This document shows positions 14,671-24,200 of a DNA stretch of 50,304 nucleotides, piece after piece. The translations under genes were made by a program, and so were the position numbers. The stretch comes from Anaerolineae bacterium (GTDB taxonomy: Bacteria; Chloroflexota; Anaerolineae; Promineifilales; Promineifilaceae), in the NCBI GenBank assembly GCA_019637635.1, contig JAHBVI010000042.1, forward strand, positions 1 to 50,304, in the 5' to 3' direction. The notes under the pieces were generated by a model. That model made no database searches, was not told the origin of the DNA, and saw nothing but the letters and a program-made list of their open reading frames with translations. Every line of letters starts with the position of its first letter. Positions within the stretch are counted from its first letter, which is position 1.

Positions 14671-16981
14671 TCAGCTCCGCCTCCGTGTAAAGCTGCTGCA
14701 TGGCTTCCAGCCAGGTGAGGGACTGACGGTTTTCAAAGCGCCAGAAAAGGATGTCGGGGAAATAGGTGCGCCAGCGGGTGTTCGCCGGAACGCGCTGCCA
14801 GCCATAACTGGCCGCCAGCGCCGTGAAATCAATGTAATAGCCGGCGGGCACATTATCTGCCAGCTTGCCGCCCTGTTCGTAATACTGCGGGTCATCGCCG
14901 CTGCGCGCCTGGAAATTCCAATTGCGGCTGGTCATCGGTTCGCCCAGGCTGCCGTCTTGCACGGCCGTGCGCACATACAAGCGCCAAAACGTCTGCGCCC
15001 CCACATCCTCCCGCACCACCATGATCTGCGGGTCCAGCCCTAACGCTTTACGGTAATACACGTCAAAGGCGCGCCCTGCCTTACTCCACGATTCCACCGA
15101 TTGGCCGGGCAACGGCCGTGCCTCTAGCGGCTCAAACATGCCATCCAACTGCCCCAGGAAATCCCAACCCGCTTCGGCGATCACCCGTTCCCGCAGCGCG
15201 GTAAACGATTGGTCAACCTGGTCGCTGAGGTAAGGCGAAGGGGCGCTGACCGGCATTTCAAACAACGTCACCGGCGGGCGTCCCCGTTCCGGCCGGGCCA
15301 ATGCCTCCACAAATAATGGTTTTTCGGCCACCAGCCCGTCTATATTCTTCAAACTCTCCAACAAGGCCGGCGACAGGTCAACTGCCGCCCAGGATAGGCC
15401 GGCTAATGGGCCATCGGGCGCATACATTTGGGGCGCAATGCCCCAGGCGATGGCGCTGCCCGCCACCAGATAGCTACGGCCGTCCTTTTCATGCACATAC
15501 ACCAACGAGCGGCTGTCCGGCGACCAGGCCGCCTGGCTGCCCTGATGCCCCAGGCTGATGGACGGGCCATCCGGCGCATTATCTTCGGTAAGGGGCTGCG
15601 CCATGATCACCAGGAAACCGGCGCTGTCGTCCTGGTAGGCCAGGGTACGGCCGTCCGGTGAAAACGCCGCGCCATCTTCATGCACCCCTGGCGTATTGGT
15701 CAGATTGAGTACGGTCTGACCGGTGGTGTCATCTAGCGATTGCAAGAAAATGTCCTGGTTACCGGTGCGCCAGCTTGTATAAGCAATATGCCGCCCGCGC
15801 GGCGACCAGGCTGGATTAAAGTCCGGCGCAGGATCATAGGTGAGGCGATAGGGTCCTTCACGGCCGTCGGCGCGCACCAGGTAAATATCCAGATTGTTAT
15901 CCCGGTATGATTCATAGGCCAGCCATTGTCCATCAGGCGACCAGGCCGGTTTGCCATCATAGGCCAGCCCGCGCGTCACCCGCAGCAAACGGCCCGTGGG
16001 CACATCGTACACGTAAATGTCCCAATTGCCGTCCCGCCGCGAAGAAAAGGCCAACTGGGAACCATCGGGACTCCAGGCCGGGTCGCGGTCTGGGGCGGGG
16101 TCGGTGGTCATGCGTACCGGTTCGGCCTGGCCCACCGGCAGCACGTAAATATCGGTATTGCCGTTCACCGTCTGGGCAAAGGCCACCACGCCGCCCCGTG
16201 TGGTGGGGTCTGGTGTGGCCCAGGGGGTGAGTTTGATGGCCACGGTTGGCACGGGCGTGGGGGTGGGCGGCAAGGGTGTGGGCGTGAGGATGATGGTAAC
16301 GGGGGCGGTATCGGCCACGGCCGTACCGGGCCGGTCTTGTAAACTGAGCAGCGCCACCACAATCAGCAAAGAGACGGCGGCAATGGCCGTAGCCAGCCGC
16401 ACGCGGCGTGTATGCTGGCTGTAGGCTGCCAGACGCGGGCGGGCGGGGGCGATTTCAGCTTTTTCGGGGGGAGACGGCCGTTTGAAGGCGAGCCGCCAGC
16501 GCCCCCATCGCACCAGCCAGCGGGAGCGATAGCGGCGGCGCAGCAGCGCCCGGCGCACGGCCGTGCGGGCCATCAGCGCCAGCCACAGCCGGTGAATCTG
16601 CCGCCCCACCCACTGCACCTGCCGCCCCGCCCAGCGCAGCAGCGGCCACAGAATATGGCGCACATACCAGACGATGGGCGAAATGATCAATTTGTGGAAG
16701 GGCCGCCACAGCAGCAGGCTCAACATCCGGCGCGCCGCCTGCCCCACCTGGCCCATAAAATGCCAGATGGGCGGCACGATCTCTTTCATGTAATCCCAAA
16801 AGAGCCAGCGCAGCGGCAGCCAGAGCGGGAGGGTGAGTAAAATGAGGGGCTTCCAGACAAACAGGGTGAGAATGCGGCGAAAGGCCAGGCCCATCCTACC
16901 AATAAAACGCCAGCAGCCCTGAATAACGGCCGTGACCCAGTGCCACAACTTCCCCGCAATGCGTGTGAATGGTTTACGCAT
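14657..16981 (-). CDS. Membrane-anchored TolB-like beta-propeller protein with Trp/Arg-rich N-terminus
   Basis: 774 residues from ATG 16981. The first 190 residues are extremely rich in Trp and Arg with several hydrophobic stretches (TLFVWKPLILLTLPLWLPL and similar WRPFH/WGRQ repeats). A clear membrane segment follows (RLATAIAAVSLLIVVALLSL), then a PTPLPPTPTPVPT linker. Next come five or six PD40/WD40-like blades with the signature AWSPDGSQLAF and DIYV/DIYLV strands. The last 250 residues match nothing I recognise. The propeller should lie outside the membrane. It heads an operon with the M23 lipoprotein, suggesting a cell-envelope role. Confidence 0.8.
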   Translation of the reverse strand: MRKPFTRIAGKLWHWVTAVIQGCWRFIGRMGLAFRRILTLFVWKPLILLTLPLWLPLRWLFWDYMKEIVPPIWHFMGQVGQAARRMLSLLLWRPFHKLIISPIVWYVRHILWPLLRWAGRQVQWVGRQIHRLWLALMARTAVRRALLRRRYRSRWLVRWGRWRLAFKRPSPPEKAEIAPARPRLAAYSQHTRRVRLATAIAAVSLLIVVALLSLQDRPGTAVADTAPVTIILTPTPLPPTPTPVPTVAIKLTPWATPDPTTRGGVVAFAQTVNGNTDIYVLPVGQAEPVRMTTDPAPDRDPAWSPDGSQLAFSSRRDGNWDIYVYDVPTGRLLRVTRGLAYDGKPAWSPDGQWLAYESYRDNNLDIYLVRADGREGPYRLTYDPAPDFNPAWSPRGRHIAYTSWRTGNQDIFLQSLDDTTGQTVLNLTNTPGVHEDGAAFSPDGRTLAYQDDSAGFLVIMAQPLTEDNAPDGPSISLGHQGSQAAWSPDSRSLVYVHEKDGRSYLVAGSAIAWGIAPQMYAPDGPLAGLSWAAVDLSPALLESLKNIDGLVAEKPLFVEALARPERGRPPVTLFEMPVSAPSPYLSDQVDQSFTALRERVIAEAGWDFLGQLDGMFEPLEARPLPGQSVESWSKAGRAFDVYYRKALGLDPQIMVVREDVGAQTFWRLYVRTAVQDGSLGEPMTSRNWNFQARSGDDPQYYEQGGKLADNVPAGYYIDFTALAASYGWQRVPANTRWRTYFPDILFWRFENRQSLTWLEAMQQLYTEAELSGNP

Positions 16982-16988
16982 ATGCGCC

Positions 16989-17016
16989 AGTGTAACACGA
17001 GACAAGACTATGTCAA
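16989..17016 (-). promoter_or_regulatory. Promoter of the propeller-M23 operon
   Basis: On the minus strand, TTGACA (17011-17016) and TACACT (16989-16994) are 16 bp apart, directly after the stop of the glycosylase gene. The ATG at 16981 lies 7 nt past the -10 box, so the transcript should be leaderless. This also argues against the TTG start at 17005. Confidence 0.72.
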
Positions 17017-17017
17017 G

Positions 17018-17728
17018 TTATTTTTGTCCTATTTGTTGTATTGATACAACACTTAAATGGCGCAGGATGGCGATGGCGCGGGCAATGCGCTGGCGGTTTT
17101 CGGGTTTGTTGGGCCACAGGCTGGCGCCAGAGGGATGGGGCAAGGGGACAATGAAACGGCCGTCCGCCGCCGTCTCTAAAAATGAGGGTATTTGGGTGTC
17201 TGTCAGGGACACGGCCGTTGCCAGGTCAAAATTGAGTGGGTTGGTCAGCGATTCCGGGGGGAAGTAGACGGCCGTGCCGATCACGTCTTCCAGGCGGGCG
17301 CTGGCGGGGTAGACCAGTTTGATCGCCAGCCCACCCACCAGGATGATCAGGCGGGGATTGACCAGGGTGATCTCCTGTTCCAGAAAGGGACGGCACAGGG
17401 ATTGTTCGGTCTTGGAGGGCACGCGGTCGCCTTTGCCGTTGGCCGACTTACCGGGATAGCATTTGGTCACGGCCGTCATGTACTGCCCGGCCCGGAACGT
17501 ATCTTCATCCCAACCGGCCTCCCCCAACCATTGGAACAGGCGACGACCGCTGCCGGCGTTGAACGGCCGTTTCACCTGCGCCTCCGTCACCCCTGGCGCC
17601 TGCCCAATCAACATCACCCGGCGCGCCGAACCGCTGCTAAATACCGCCCCCGGCGCAATGTGAAACCCGGCGTCCAGGCAGCGGCGGCAGGCGCGCATCT
17701 CGGCGTGAAGGGCGGCGAGGGAATCCAT
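17018..17728 (-). CDS. Uracil-DNA glycosylase, family 4/5 type (iron-sulfur)
   Basis: 236 residues. It removes uracil from DNA. The active-site motif A is GQAPGVTE (42-49) and motif B is PLPHPSGAS (His198). Cys14, Cys17, Cys90 and Cys112 are placed as the four ligands of the [4Fe-4S] cluster found in families 4 and 5. ATG 17728 is preferred over the TTG at 17734. The gene follows pepF on the minus strand across a short AATTG repeat. Family 4 versus 5 cannot be settled from motifs alone. Confidence 0.85.
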   Translation of the reverse strand: MDSLAALHAEMRACRRCLDAGFHIAPGAVFSSGSARRVMLIGQAPGVTEAQVKRPFNAGSGRRLFQWLGEAGWDEDTFRAGQYMTAVTKCYPGKSANGKGDRVPSKTEQSLCRPFLEQEITLVNPRLIILVGGLAIKLVYPASARLEDVIGTAVYFPPESLTNPLNFDLATAVSLTDTQIPSFLETAADGRFIVPLPHPSGASLWPNKPENRQRIARAIAILRHLSVVSIQQIGQK

Positions 17729-17768
17729 TGGCAATTGATAATTGTCAATTGGTAATTGTCAATTGCTC
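17726..17768. repeat. CAATTGNTAATTG repeat hairpin
   Basis: Units of CAATTGATAATTGTCAATTG and GGTAATTGTCAATTG. It spans the pepF stop and reaches the glycosylase start, so the end of pepF (QLTITN) is written in repeat sequence. Confidence 0.7.
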
Positions 17769-19547
17769 AAAGCGATCCACATCCGCCCGCAATACATCCA
17801 GGCTGGCCTGCCAGAATGCCTTTTGGCGGATGTCCAGGCCAAAACGGGCGGCCAGGTCGGCAGCGTCGCCCAGCCCGGTGGAGGAGAGCAGGTCGTCATA
17901 GCCGGCCTGGAAGCCGGCGGGGTCGGCCTGGTATTGGGCATACAGGCCCAGGCCAAAAAGCAGGCCAAAGATGTAGGGGAAGTTGTAATAGGTGGCGAAG
18001 TAGTAATGGGGCACATAAGCCCAGCGGTAGGGGTGGAAATGGTCGGGATGGATGGCGTCGCCGCGTGTTGCCTTTTGGGCCTCAATTTCCAGGGCGCAAA
18101 ATTCGGCGGCAGAGAGTTCGCGCTGTGGCCGCTTTTCAAAAACGGACTGTTCAAAGAGGAAGTTGCTGGTCGCGCCCAGCACCACGCGGGTGGCATATTC
18201 CAGCAGGCCATCCAGGATGATGAGTTGGTCTTGGGGCACGGCCGTAGCCAATGCCGCATTTTCCACAATTTTCTGGCAAAACGTGCTGGCCGTTTCCGCC
18301 AGCGTCATCGGCAGATATTTTTGCAGCGGGGTGCGCGGCGCCAGGGCCACATTGTGGTAAGCATGGCCCAATTCATGCGCCAGCGTACCCACACTGGTAA
18401 AGGAAGATTCAAAATTCAGCAGAATGCGGGATTCATCATCACGCAGCGACATGCAAAATGCGCCGCCGCTTTTACCGGCGCGGGGTTCGGCGTCAATCCA
18501 GTTTTCGGCAAAGGCGCGCTGCGCCAATCCCGCCATTTGCGGCGAGTACGAAGCAAATTGGCGGGTCACAAACTCGGTAGCGTCCGCATAGGAATAGCTC
18601 TGGCTGCCCTGGCCCAACGGCACCAACTGGTCATACCAGGCCAGCACCGGCAGCCCCATCAGCCGTGCCCGCGCCTTCAAGTACCGCTGGAAATGGGGAA
18701 AAGCATCCTGGCAGGCAGACATCATGGCGTCCAGAGTCGGCCGGTCCAGGGCATTGTCAAACAGGGCCATATCCAGCGGCGTTTCCCACCCCCGGCGGCG
18801 ACAAAGGGCCAGCGTTTCGCCTTTGATGGCGTTCAGCGCCGCCGCCAGGGGCACACTGGCTTCTTCCAAGGTATGTAAAACTGCCTGATGCGCCCGTTCG
18901 CGCAGGTCGCGCTCCGGCCGGAAGGCCAGATTTTGGGCAGCCGTGAGCGGCAAGGCTTGTGTCTCGCCATCCAGTTCCACCGTCACCTTGAGTTGGGAGG
19001 TGAAATCGGTAAACATATGCTGCCAGCTTAGTGAGCCGGTAAGACCCAATTCGCTGGCGAGTGCCTCTTCGCTGGGCGACATGAGGTGCAGCGACCCCAG
19101 GCGCGCTTTGTGCAGCACGTAGGCGTGGGCGGCAGCCATTTCTGACCGGGCAATCAGGCTATCCACTTCTAATGAACCAATCCAGGCCGTGAAGCGCGTA
19201 CCCAGCAGGTCTAATTTGGAAAAGTAGGGTTGCAGTTCGCTAAACCGCGCCTGGGCGACCTCATTGCGGGAATCGGTGCTAAGGAAGCTGAACAGGTATG
19301 AACGCACCGTATTCACCGTCTCCAGGGTTTCATTCATGCGGCGGACGATGGCCTCAAAGGTGGCGATGGTGGCATCGTCCAGGGGGGCGGCTTCAACGCG
19401 ATTAATGTTATGTGCGTCAAATAAGGCTGCCAGATCGGTAATCGCCTGCATGAGAGATTGAAAGACGGCCGTAAATTCATCTGATTCCAGACCGGGGAAA
19501 ACGGTTTGCATGTCCCAATGGGGTAAAACATCTTGTGGTTTGCTCAT
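17745..19547 (-). CDS. pepF: Oligoendopeptidase F-like M3 metallopeptidase
   Basis: 600 residues. A cytosolic zinc peptidase that cuts oligopeptides. The zinc site HELGH lies in GTLAHELGHAYHN near residue 390, with the usual upstream GKSGGAFCMSL and downstream ETASTFCQKIV blocks (the third ligand Glu). Length and order fit the PepF/M3B clade. Start ATG 19547 follows GGAGGC 6 nt upstream; the open frame continues upstream without support. The C-terminus overlaps an AATTG repeat. Confidence 0.93.
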   Translation of the reverse strand: MSKPQDVLPHWDMQTVFPGLESDEFTAVFQSLMQAITDLAALFDAHNINRVEAAPLDDATIATFEAIVRRMNETLETVNTVRSYLFSFLSTDSRNEVAQARFSELQPYFSKLDLLGTRFTAWIGSLEVDSLIARSEMAAAHAYVLHKARLGSLHLMSPSEEALASELGLTGSLSWQHMFTDFTSQLKVTVELDGETQALPLTAAQNLAFRPERDLRERAHQAVLHTLEEASVPLAAALNAIKGETLALCRRRGWETPLDMALFDNALDRPTLDAMMSACQDAFPHFQRYLKARARLMGLPVLAWYDQLVPLGQGSQSYSYADATEFVTRQFASYSPQMAGLAQRAFAENWIDAEPRAGKSGGAFCMSLRDDESRILLNFESSFTSVGTLAHELGHAYHNVALAPRTPLQKYLPMTLAETASTFCQKIVENAALATAVPQDQLIILDGLLEYATRVVLGATSNFLFEQSVFEKRPQRELSAAEFCALEIEAQKATRGDAIHPDHFHPYRWAYVPHYYFATYYNFPYIFGLLFGLGLYAQYQADPAGFQAGYDDLLSSTGLGDAADLAARFGLDIRQKAFWQASLDVLRADVDRFEQLTITN

Positions 19548-19705
19548 TTTAGCCTCCAATGAAAAAGAGTGGAATACGGCGTCTTGCTGGCTGTTGCCCG
19601 TCCGCCGATACAAACAAGTCTAACAACGAATGGCCGGTGGGCAAGTTAGCCGTTTTGCCTGTATGATTGTCAGACGTGTTGTCATGCACACAAGTAAAAT
19701 AACAG

Positions 19706-20113
19706 ATGAGATTTGTAATCACGATGACCGTAACTGATGTAAAGCAACTGGTACTCATTATTGATGATGAAGAAGCTGTGCGGGAGGCAGTTTCTGATAT
19801 TTTGGGGTTTACGGGGATTGGGGTGTTAACGGCCGTTGATGGCATCTCCGGTATTAATCTCTTCCGCGCCAATCAGCACGACATTGATCTGGTGTTGTTG
19901 GACCTTTCCATGCCGGGCTTGAATGGAGCCGACACGTTCCAGGAATTACGCAAAATTGACCCTACCGTCAAGGTTATCCTCTCCTCAGGTTTTGATGAAG
20001 CCGAAGTCACCCGCCAGTTTGTGGGGCAGGGTTTGGCCGGATTTCTGCAAAAGCCTTACAACATGAAGAATCTGGTGCAAAAAGTGGAGGAGTATTTGGG
20101 CGGTAACCGGTAA
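19706..20113 (+). CDS. Stand-alone response-regulator receiver domain
   Basis: 135 residues, one REC domain and no output domain. The acidic pocket is VLIIDDEEAV, the phosphoacceptor Asp is in LVLLDLSMPGLNG, the switch residue is Ser in VILSSGFD, and the conserved Lys is in FLQKPYN. Such CheY/Spo0F-like proteins relay phosphate or bind a target protein. No kinase gene is adjacent. A TAAAAT box at 19695-19700 lies 5 nt before ATG 19706, suggesting a leaderless transcript; ATG 19724 is an alternative start. Confidence 0.9.
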   Translation: MRFVITMTVTDVKQLVLIIDDEEAVREAVSDILGFTGIGVLTAVDGISGINLFRANQHDIDLVLLDLSMPGLNGADTFQELRKIDPTVKVILSSGFDEAEVTRQFVGQGLAGFLQKPYNMKNLVQKVEEYLGGNR

Positions 20114-20204
20114 GCCGTTATCCGTTATCCGTGAGCCGTTATCCGTTATCCGTAATCCGTTATCCGTTATCCGATCACGGCTCACGGATTACGGCTCACG
20201 GGTC
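20108..20204. repeat. CCGTTATCCGT-type repeat hairpin between convergent genes
   Basis: Six or more CCGTTATCCGT units, broken by GAGCCGT and TAATCCGT variants, then complementary CACGGCTCACGGATTACGG. It lies between the receiver gene and trmB, whose stop it covers. Here it could serve as a bidirectional terminator. Confidence 0.78.
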
Positions 20205-21230
20205 TAACGAATACGGCAGGTTGTGGTGGATGACGGCCGTGTCCGCCGCCAATGACACCAACCAACGCCCCAGACAGGCAATGGCCAGTTGCACACCGGG
20301 CGTGGGGCGGGGGAATCCCATTTCGGACAGACCAATCATATAATGCCCATCGGCGCGCCGCTTGACGAGCAGGCCCACCCGCTGCGAGATCGGCTCTTCG
20401 TTGATGTACGCTTCCACTAGCAGCAGGTGTTCCTGCTGCGAGGTGAACAGCATGGGCAACCGCACGTGGATGTCACCGACCGTCTCATGCAATGGCGTGA
20501 AGCGGTCGGCAATTTCGGGCAGGCTGAGCGGGGAACGCAAAATAGCATGGGGCATGGGCATCTCCTGGGGGATGGGGAATTCATCGGCAGCGGGCGCACC
20601 ATTACGCTGCCAGGTGAAGTAGTGGCAGGTGGCGCCGGCGGCCAGGGCCAGTTGTTCATATTTGGTGCGGATACGGCCGTCGGGCAAACGGCCGTCGGCC
20701 GCCTTTCTCTGCGTCACAAATGGCGTTTCATACACACTCTCAAATTGGGGTGATTGCATCAGATCGGCAGCAATGGCCTGGGCATAGTCGGCCACATCGG
20801 TGGCAATGTGTAACAAACCACCGGTAGACAGGCGCGTCGCCAGCAGCGCCAGGAAGCGAGGATTGATCAGGCGGCGGTGGGTTTGTTTACCTTTGGGCCA
20901 GGGGTCGGGGAAGTTGATGTATACCTGGCTGACCACACCGGGCGCACAGCAGGCCCATAACAGGTATTCGGCGGAGGCTTGCAGGACACGGCCGTTGCTC
21001 ACCCCCGCCGTCCCCAACTTTTTCAGCCCCCGCCGGATGGCGGGCCGGGCAATCTCCACGCCCAACACGTTGGCCTCCGGCCGCTGCTGGGCCAGCCCGG
21101 CCAGAAAATGCCCCCCGCCAAAGCCAATTTCGACGAGCAGGGGGGCGGGGCGGTGGTATACGGCCGTCCAGTCCACCGGCCACGTCAGTTCTCGTGCGAA
21201 TAATTCATATGCTGACAAGCAGTTCCTCAC
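20196..21230 (-). CDS. trmB: tRNA (guanine-N7)-methyltransferase with C-terminal extension
   Basis: 344 residues. The first 210 form TrmB, which makes m7G46 in tRNA: the SAM motif is LVEIGFGGGHF (33-43) and the TrmB signature is NFPDPWPKGKQTHRRL. The additional 130 residues (from about 215) hold repeated short beta-type segments and are not part of the E. coli enzyme; I do not recognise the domain. The start is GTG 21230, 5 nt after the stop of the DUF4132 gene, which suggests coupling; no in-frame ATG is available nearby. Confidence 0.87.
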   Translation of the reverse strand: MRNCLSAYELFARELTWPVDWTAVYHRPAPLLVEIGFGGGHFLAGLAQQRPEANVLGVEIARPAIRRGLKKLGTAGVSNGRVLQASAEYLLWACCAPGVVSQVYINFPDPWPKGKQTHRRLINPRFLALLATRLSTGGLLHIATDVADYAQAIAADLMQSPQFESVYETPFVTQRKAADGRLPDGRIRTKYEQLALAAGATCHYFTWQRNGAPAADEFPIPQEMPMPHAILRSPLSLPEIADRFTPLHETVGDIHVRLPMLFTSQQEHLLLVEAYINEEPISQRVGLLVKRRADGHYMIGLSEMGFPRPTPGVQLAIACLGRWLVSLAADTAVIHHNLPYSLDP

Positions 21231-21235
21231 AATGG

Positions 21236-24200
21236 TTATCGTCTAATTTGCTGCAAAATCGTAGGGTCTTTGATTTTATCGTCTCGCGCCAACAGGATCA
21301 CTTTGGCAATGATTTCGGCCGTTTTCGGGTCATCATCCACAAAAGGGAGGAAAATTCGGCCCCGTTGTTGGGCATGAACGGGCACAATACAGATATAATT
21401 GCCCGGCCGTTGATGTACAACCCCACTGCCCAAATGGATGGAATAGTTGTTGAGTTTGCCTTCAATCAATACCAGCTTGTCAGTCACCTGCACGTTGGAG
21501 AGCTTTAAGAGTTCGGCCGTTTCCCGCACCAGATTGCCGCGCATTTCGGTGGTGGAGGCGGTGGCTTCCGGGTCAACACCGCCCGCATGGGCTACGCTGA
21601 CCACCAGATCCAAATCGCGCATCACTTCACTGAAAATACGGGGCGGGATGGTTTCCAATGGTAAAGGCTGCCACTCACCACGCCGGGTAAAGATCACTTG
21701 ATTGAGGGTAGTGAGGCCAACATCGGCAGGGGTCAGGAAACCTACATCAACAGTAAAGGTAGCCGTAATTTGTGCCTCATGGAAGGTACGGGTGACGCCT
21801 TCTTCATAGTGGACCACCCAATTGCGCGCTCCCAGCAGGGCTACCGCCTGTCGGGGCTGTACTTGTTGCCCGGCATAGCGCAAGGAATATATGCGGGTAT
21901 CCCGCTCGGCGGGGGTGAGTACATACAGTTCCCGAAATAATTGCTTGAACGGCTGAATCCTCTCGCGGCGGAAACAATCGTGCTGCCAGCGATGCCATTC
22001 ACCCGTTTGCCAGAGATCATACGGGTGCGCCAGGCGCAACAGGGCATTATCAGGAATGGCTTGCATCTGCCCGGCCATCCCTTCCAATTGCAATCCATCC
22101 GCTGTGGGAAAACCGATCAACACTTCGCCAATGAACAGCAAATCCATGAGCATCGGCTTGAGTACGGGATGGGTGAGCATGGATTGGAGTTCTACGGCCG
22201 TGAACCAATCCCCCCGACACATGGCCTGCTCCAGCGATTGGCGCATTCGGGAGGCCTGCCATTTGATGGCCTGTTTGCGGTCGGTTAAGGTTTGAATGTC
22301 CGGGTGCTTTTTTAGTTTGGGTGGGACTGCTTTCAGCGGGCGGCCGTTGCTCTCCACTTCAATTTGCGGCTGGCTGAGAAAATCAATGGCGAGTGTCACG
22401 GTCACATCCTCCACCGTCACCGTCACCGGGCCGTTGGACAGGTCGGCTACTGCCTCCCGTTCCATGGCCCATTCCAGCCGCTGCGGATCAGCGTAACCAG
22501 CCGTGCGCGCCAGATTTTCCATGCCAATTTGGGCAGCCAGCTTTTCGTTGGTCCTGCGCTGGCTGCCAAATTTGCGGCCGGTACGCACAAATTCTTGAAG
22601 AGCGAGGTAACGAGAGAGCAGTTCGGATTCACGGCCGTCGCCTGCCGGTAACGGCAGCAAACCCAACGCCCGCGCTCCATCCTGGTACCGTTTCTGCAAC
22701 ATGCGGCTGCTCAATTCGCCCTGTTCCACACGCCCCAACATGGCGTTAGCAAACAGCCGTGCCCGCACATGCCCATTGCCGCCGGAAGCGTATTTGGCGG
22801 CATTGTCTAACAGCCACCAACGCTCGTCGCCAATCTCATCGTAGACGCGCCAAAACCAGGCCACGTCAACGGCCCCCTCAAGCAGTTCATTGGCCGTAAG
22901 CGGGGTGCGCTGGCTGATCTCCGAAGCCCATTGCGCCCGCAATTCCTGATCCACATGCCAGCTCTGATCTTTGGTGTGGGCATGAAACCACCAGATCGCC
23001 TCGGCAAACAGCGACCAACCCAATACAGTCTCAATATGCTGCGCCCACTGCGGGGCAAAAAAAGCGATTTCCACCCATCGCTTAGGAGTGAACTTTAACG
23101 GTTTGGCCTGAGCCGCAAACGCTTCCAGTGCGTCTGCTTCTCCGGGAAATGTGGCCCGAATCAGATGGCTGTAGACGTACTGTTTGCTGGTGCGATCACT
23201 CGTCCACGTCCACCCCCGCGCCACGGACTCTTTGCCCAAAGCGGTGAGTAAGGCCAGAAGGGTACGGCCGTCGCCTGCATAATGCAGCGCCAAAGCCGGG
23301 TCGGATGCGGCCGTCGGCATTTCCCCACGCCGCAACTCAATCTCCAGAATACGCTCCCGAATCCGTTGCACATTCGCCTGCAAAGCCGGATCAGGGATAG
23401 ATTGGAAAAAAGGCGTGGGCTGAGGTTTGCGCCCACTAACCTGGCGCAGATCGTGAAAGGCATTGCCATAATTGGTAACGATGCGTTTCCCAATGAGGTG
23501 GTCTACAACATCGGCGTCAGTCGCGCCGCCAGCATGGTAGGCGCACATCAGAATATCGAGTGGTGGACGAAAATGTCCATACTCCGTAAAACGTTCCCCG
23601 TCTTGTTTGGCAAACCATAACAACAACCGAAAATAACGAACATAATCGGCATCTGCCCATTCCCCCGGCAAAACAGCGCGATACCATTCGGCTACACCGC
23701 CCCAACCGGACGAATGAACTTGAGGCCAGTTACCCCGTTCCACCCCCTTTTGTTTTAGAAGGACAAAAGTATGTTCCGTTGCATCTAGTAAGTAACGCGC
23801 GGCGCCAGGCGGGGGATATTGCAGAATGAGCCAGCCAATAATCTCCCGTAACAAAAAAGCAGAATAGTTTTTGGAGGCAGCGTAGACATCACCAAACAGT
23901 TCCTTGTTCAGCTCTGTTTGCCACCGATACTCAATCCCCAAATACCCCCAATTCCATATTGCCGCCAACGTTTGCAGCAGAGCAAATCCGCCGTCCTCCC
24001 GAAATGGCGAGGTTTCCCACCATTTCAGCCATACTTCGGAAAATAGCAACACCACATTACCGGCATCCGTGTTTCGGCGATCCATAACGCCCAGTGAACC
24101 GCTCAACATGCCCAATAATTCGTCTTTTTCCTGGCCCCAGGGGGTGGTGTAATGGGCAGGCGTTTCTGCGTAAAGGGCGATGGTATCACGCAGGCTTTCC

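Noticed and set aside
18052..18360. Long plus-strand open frames opposite pepF, glgP, DUF4132 and other minus-strand genes
   Set aside because: They are antisense shadows of high-GC coding sequence, lack ribosome sites and resemble no family.
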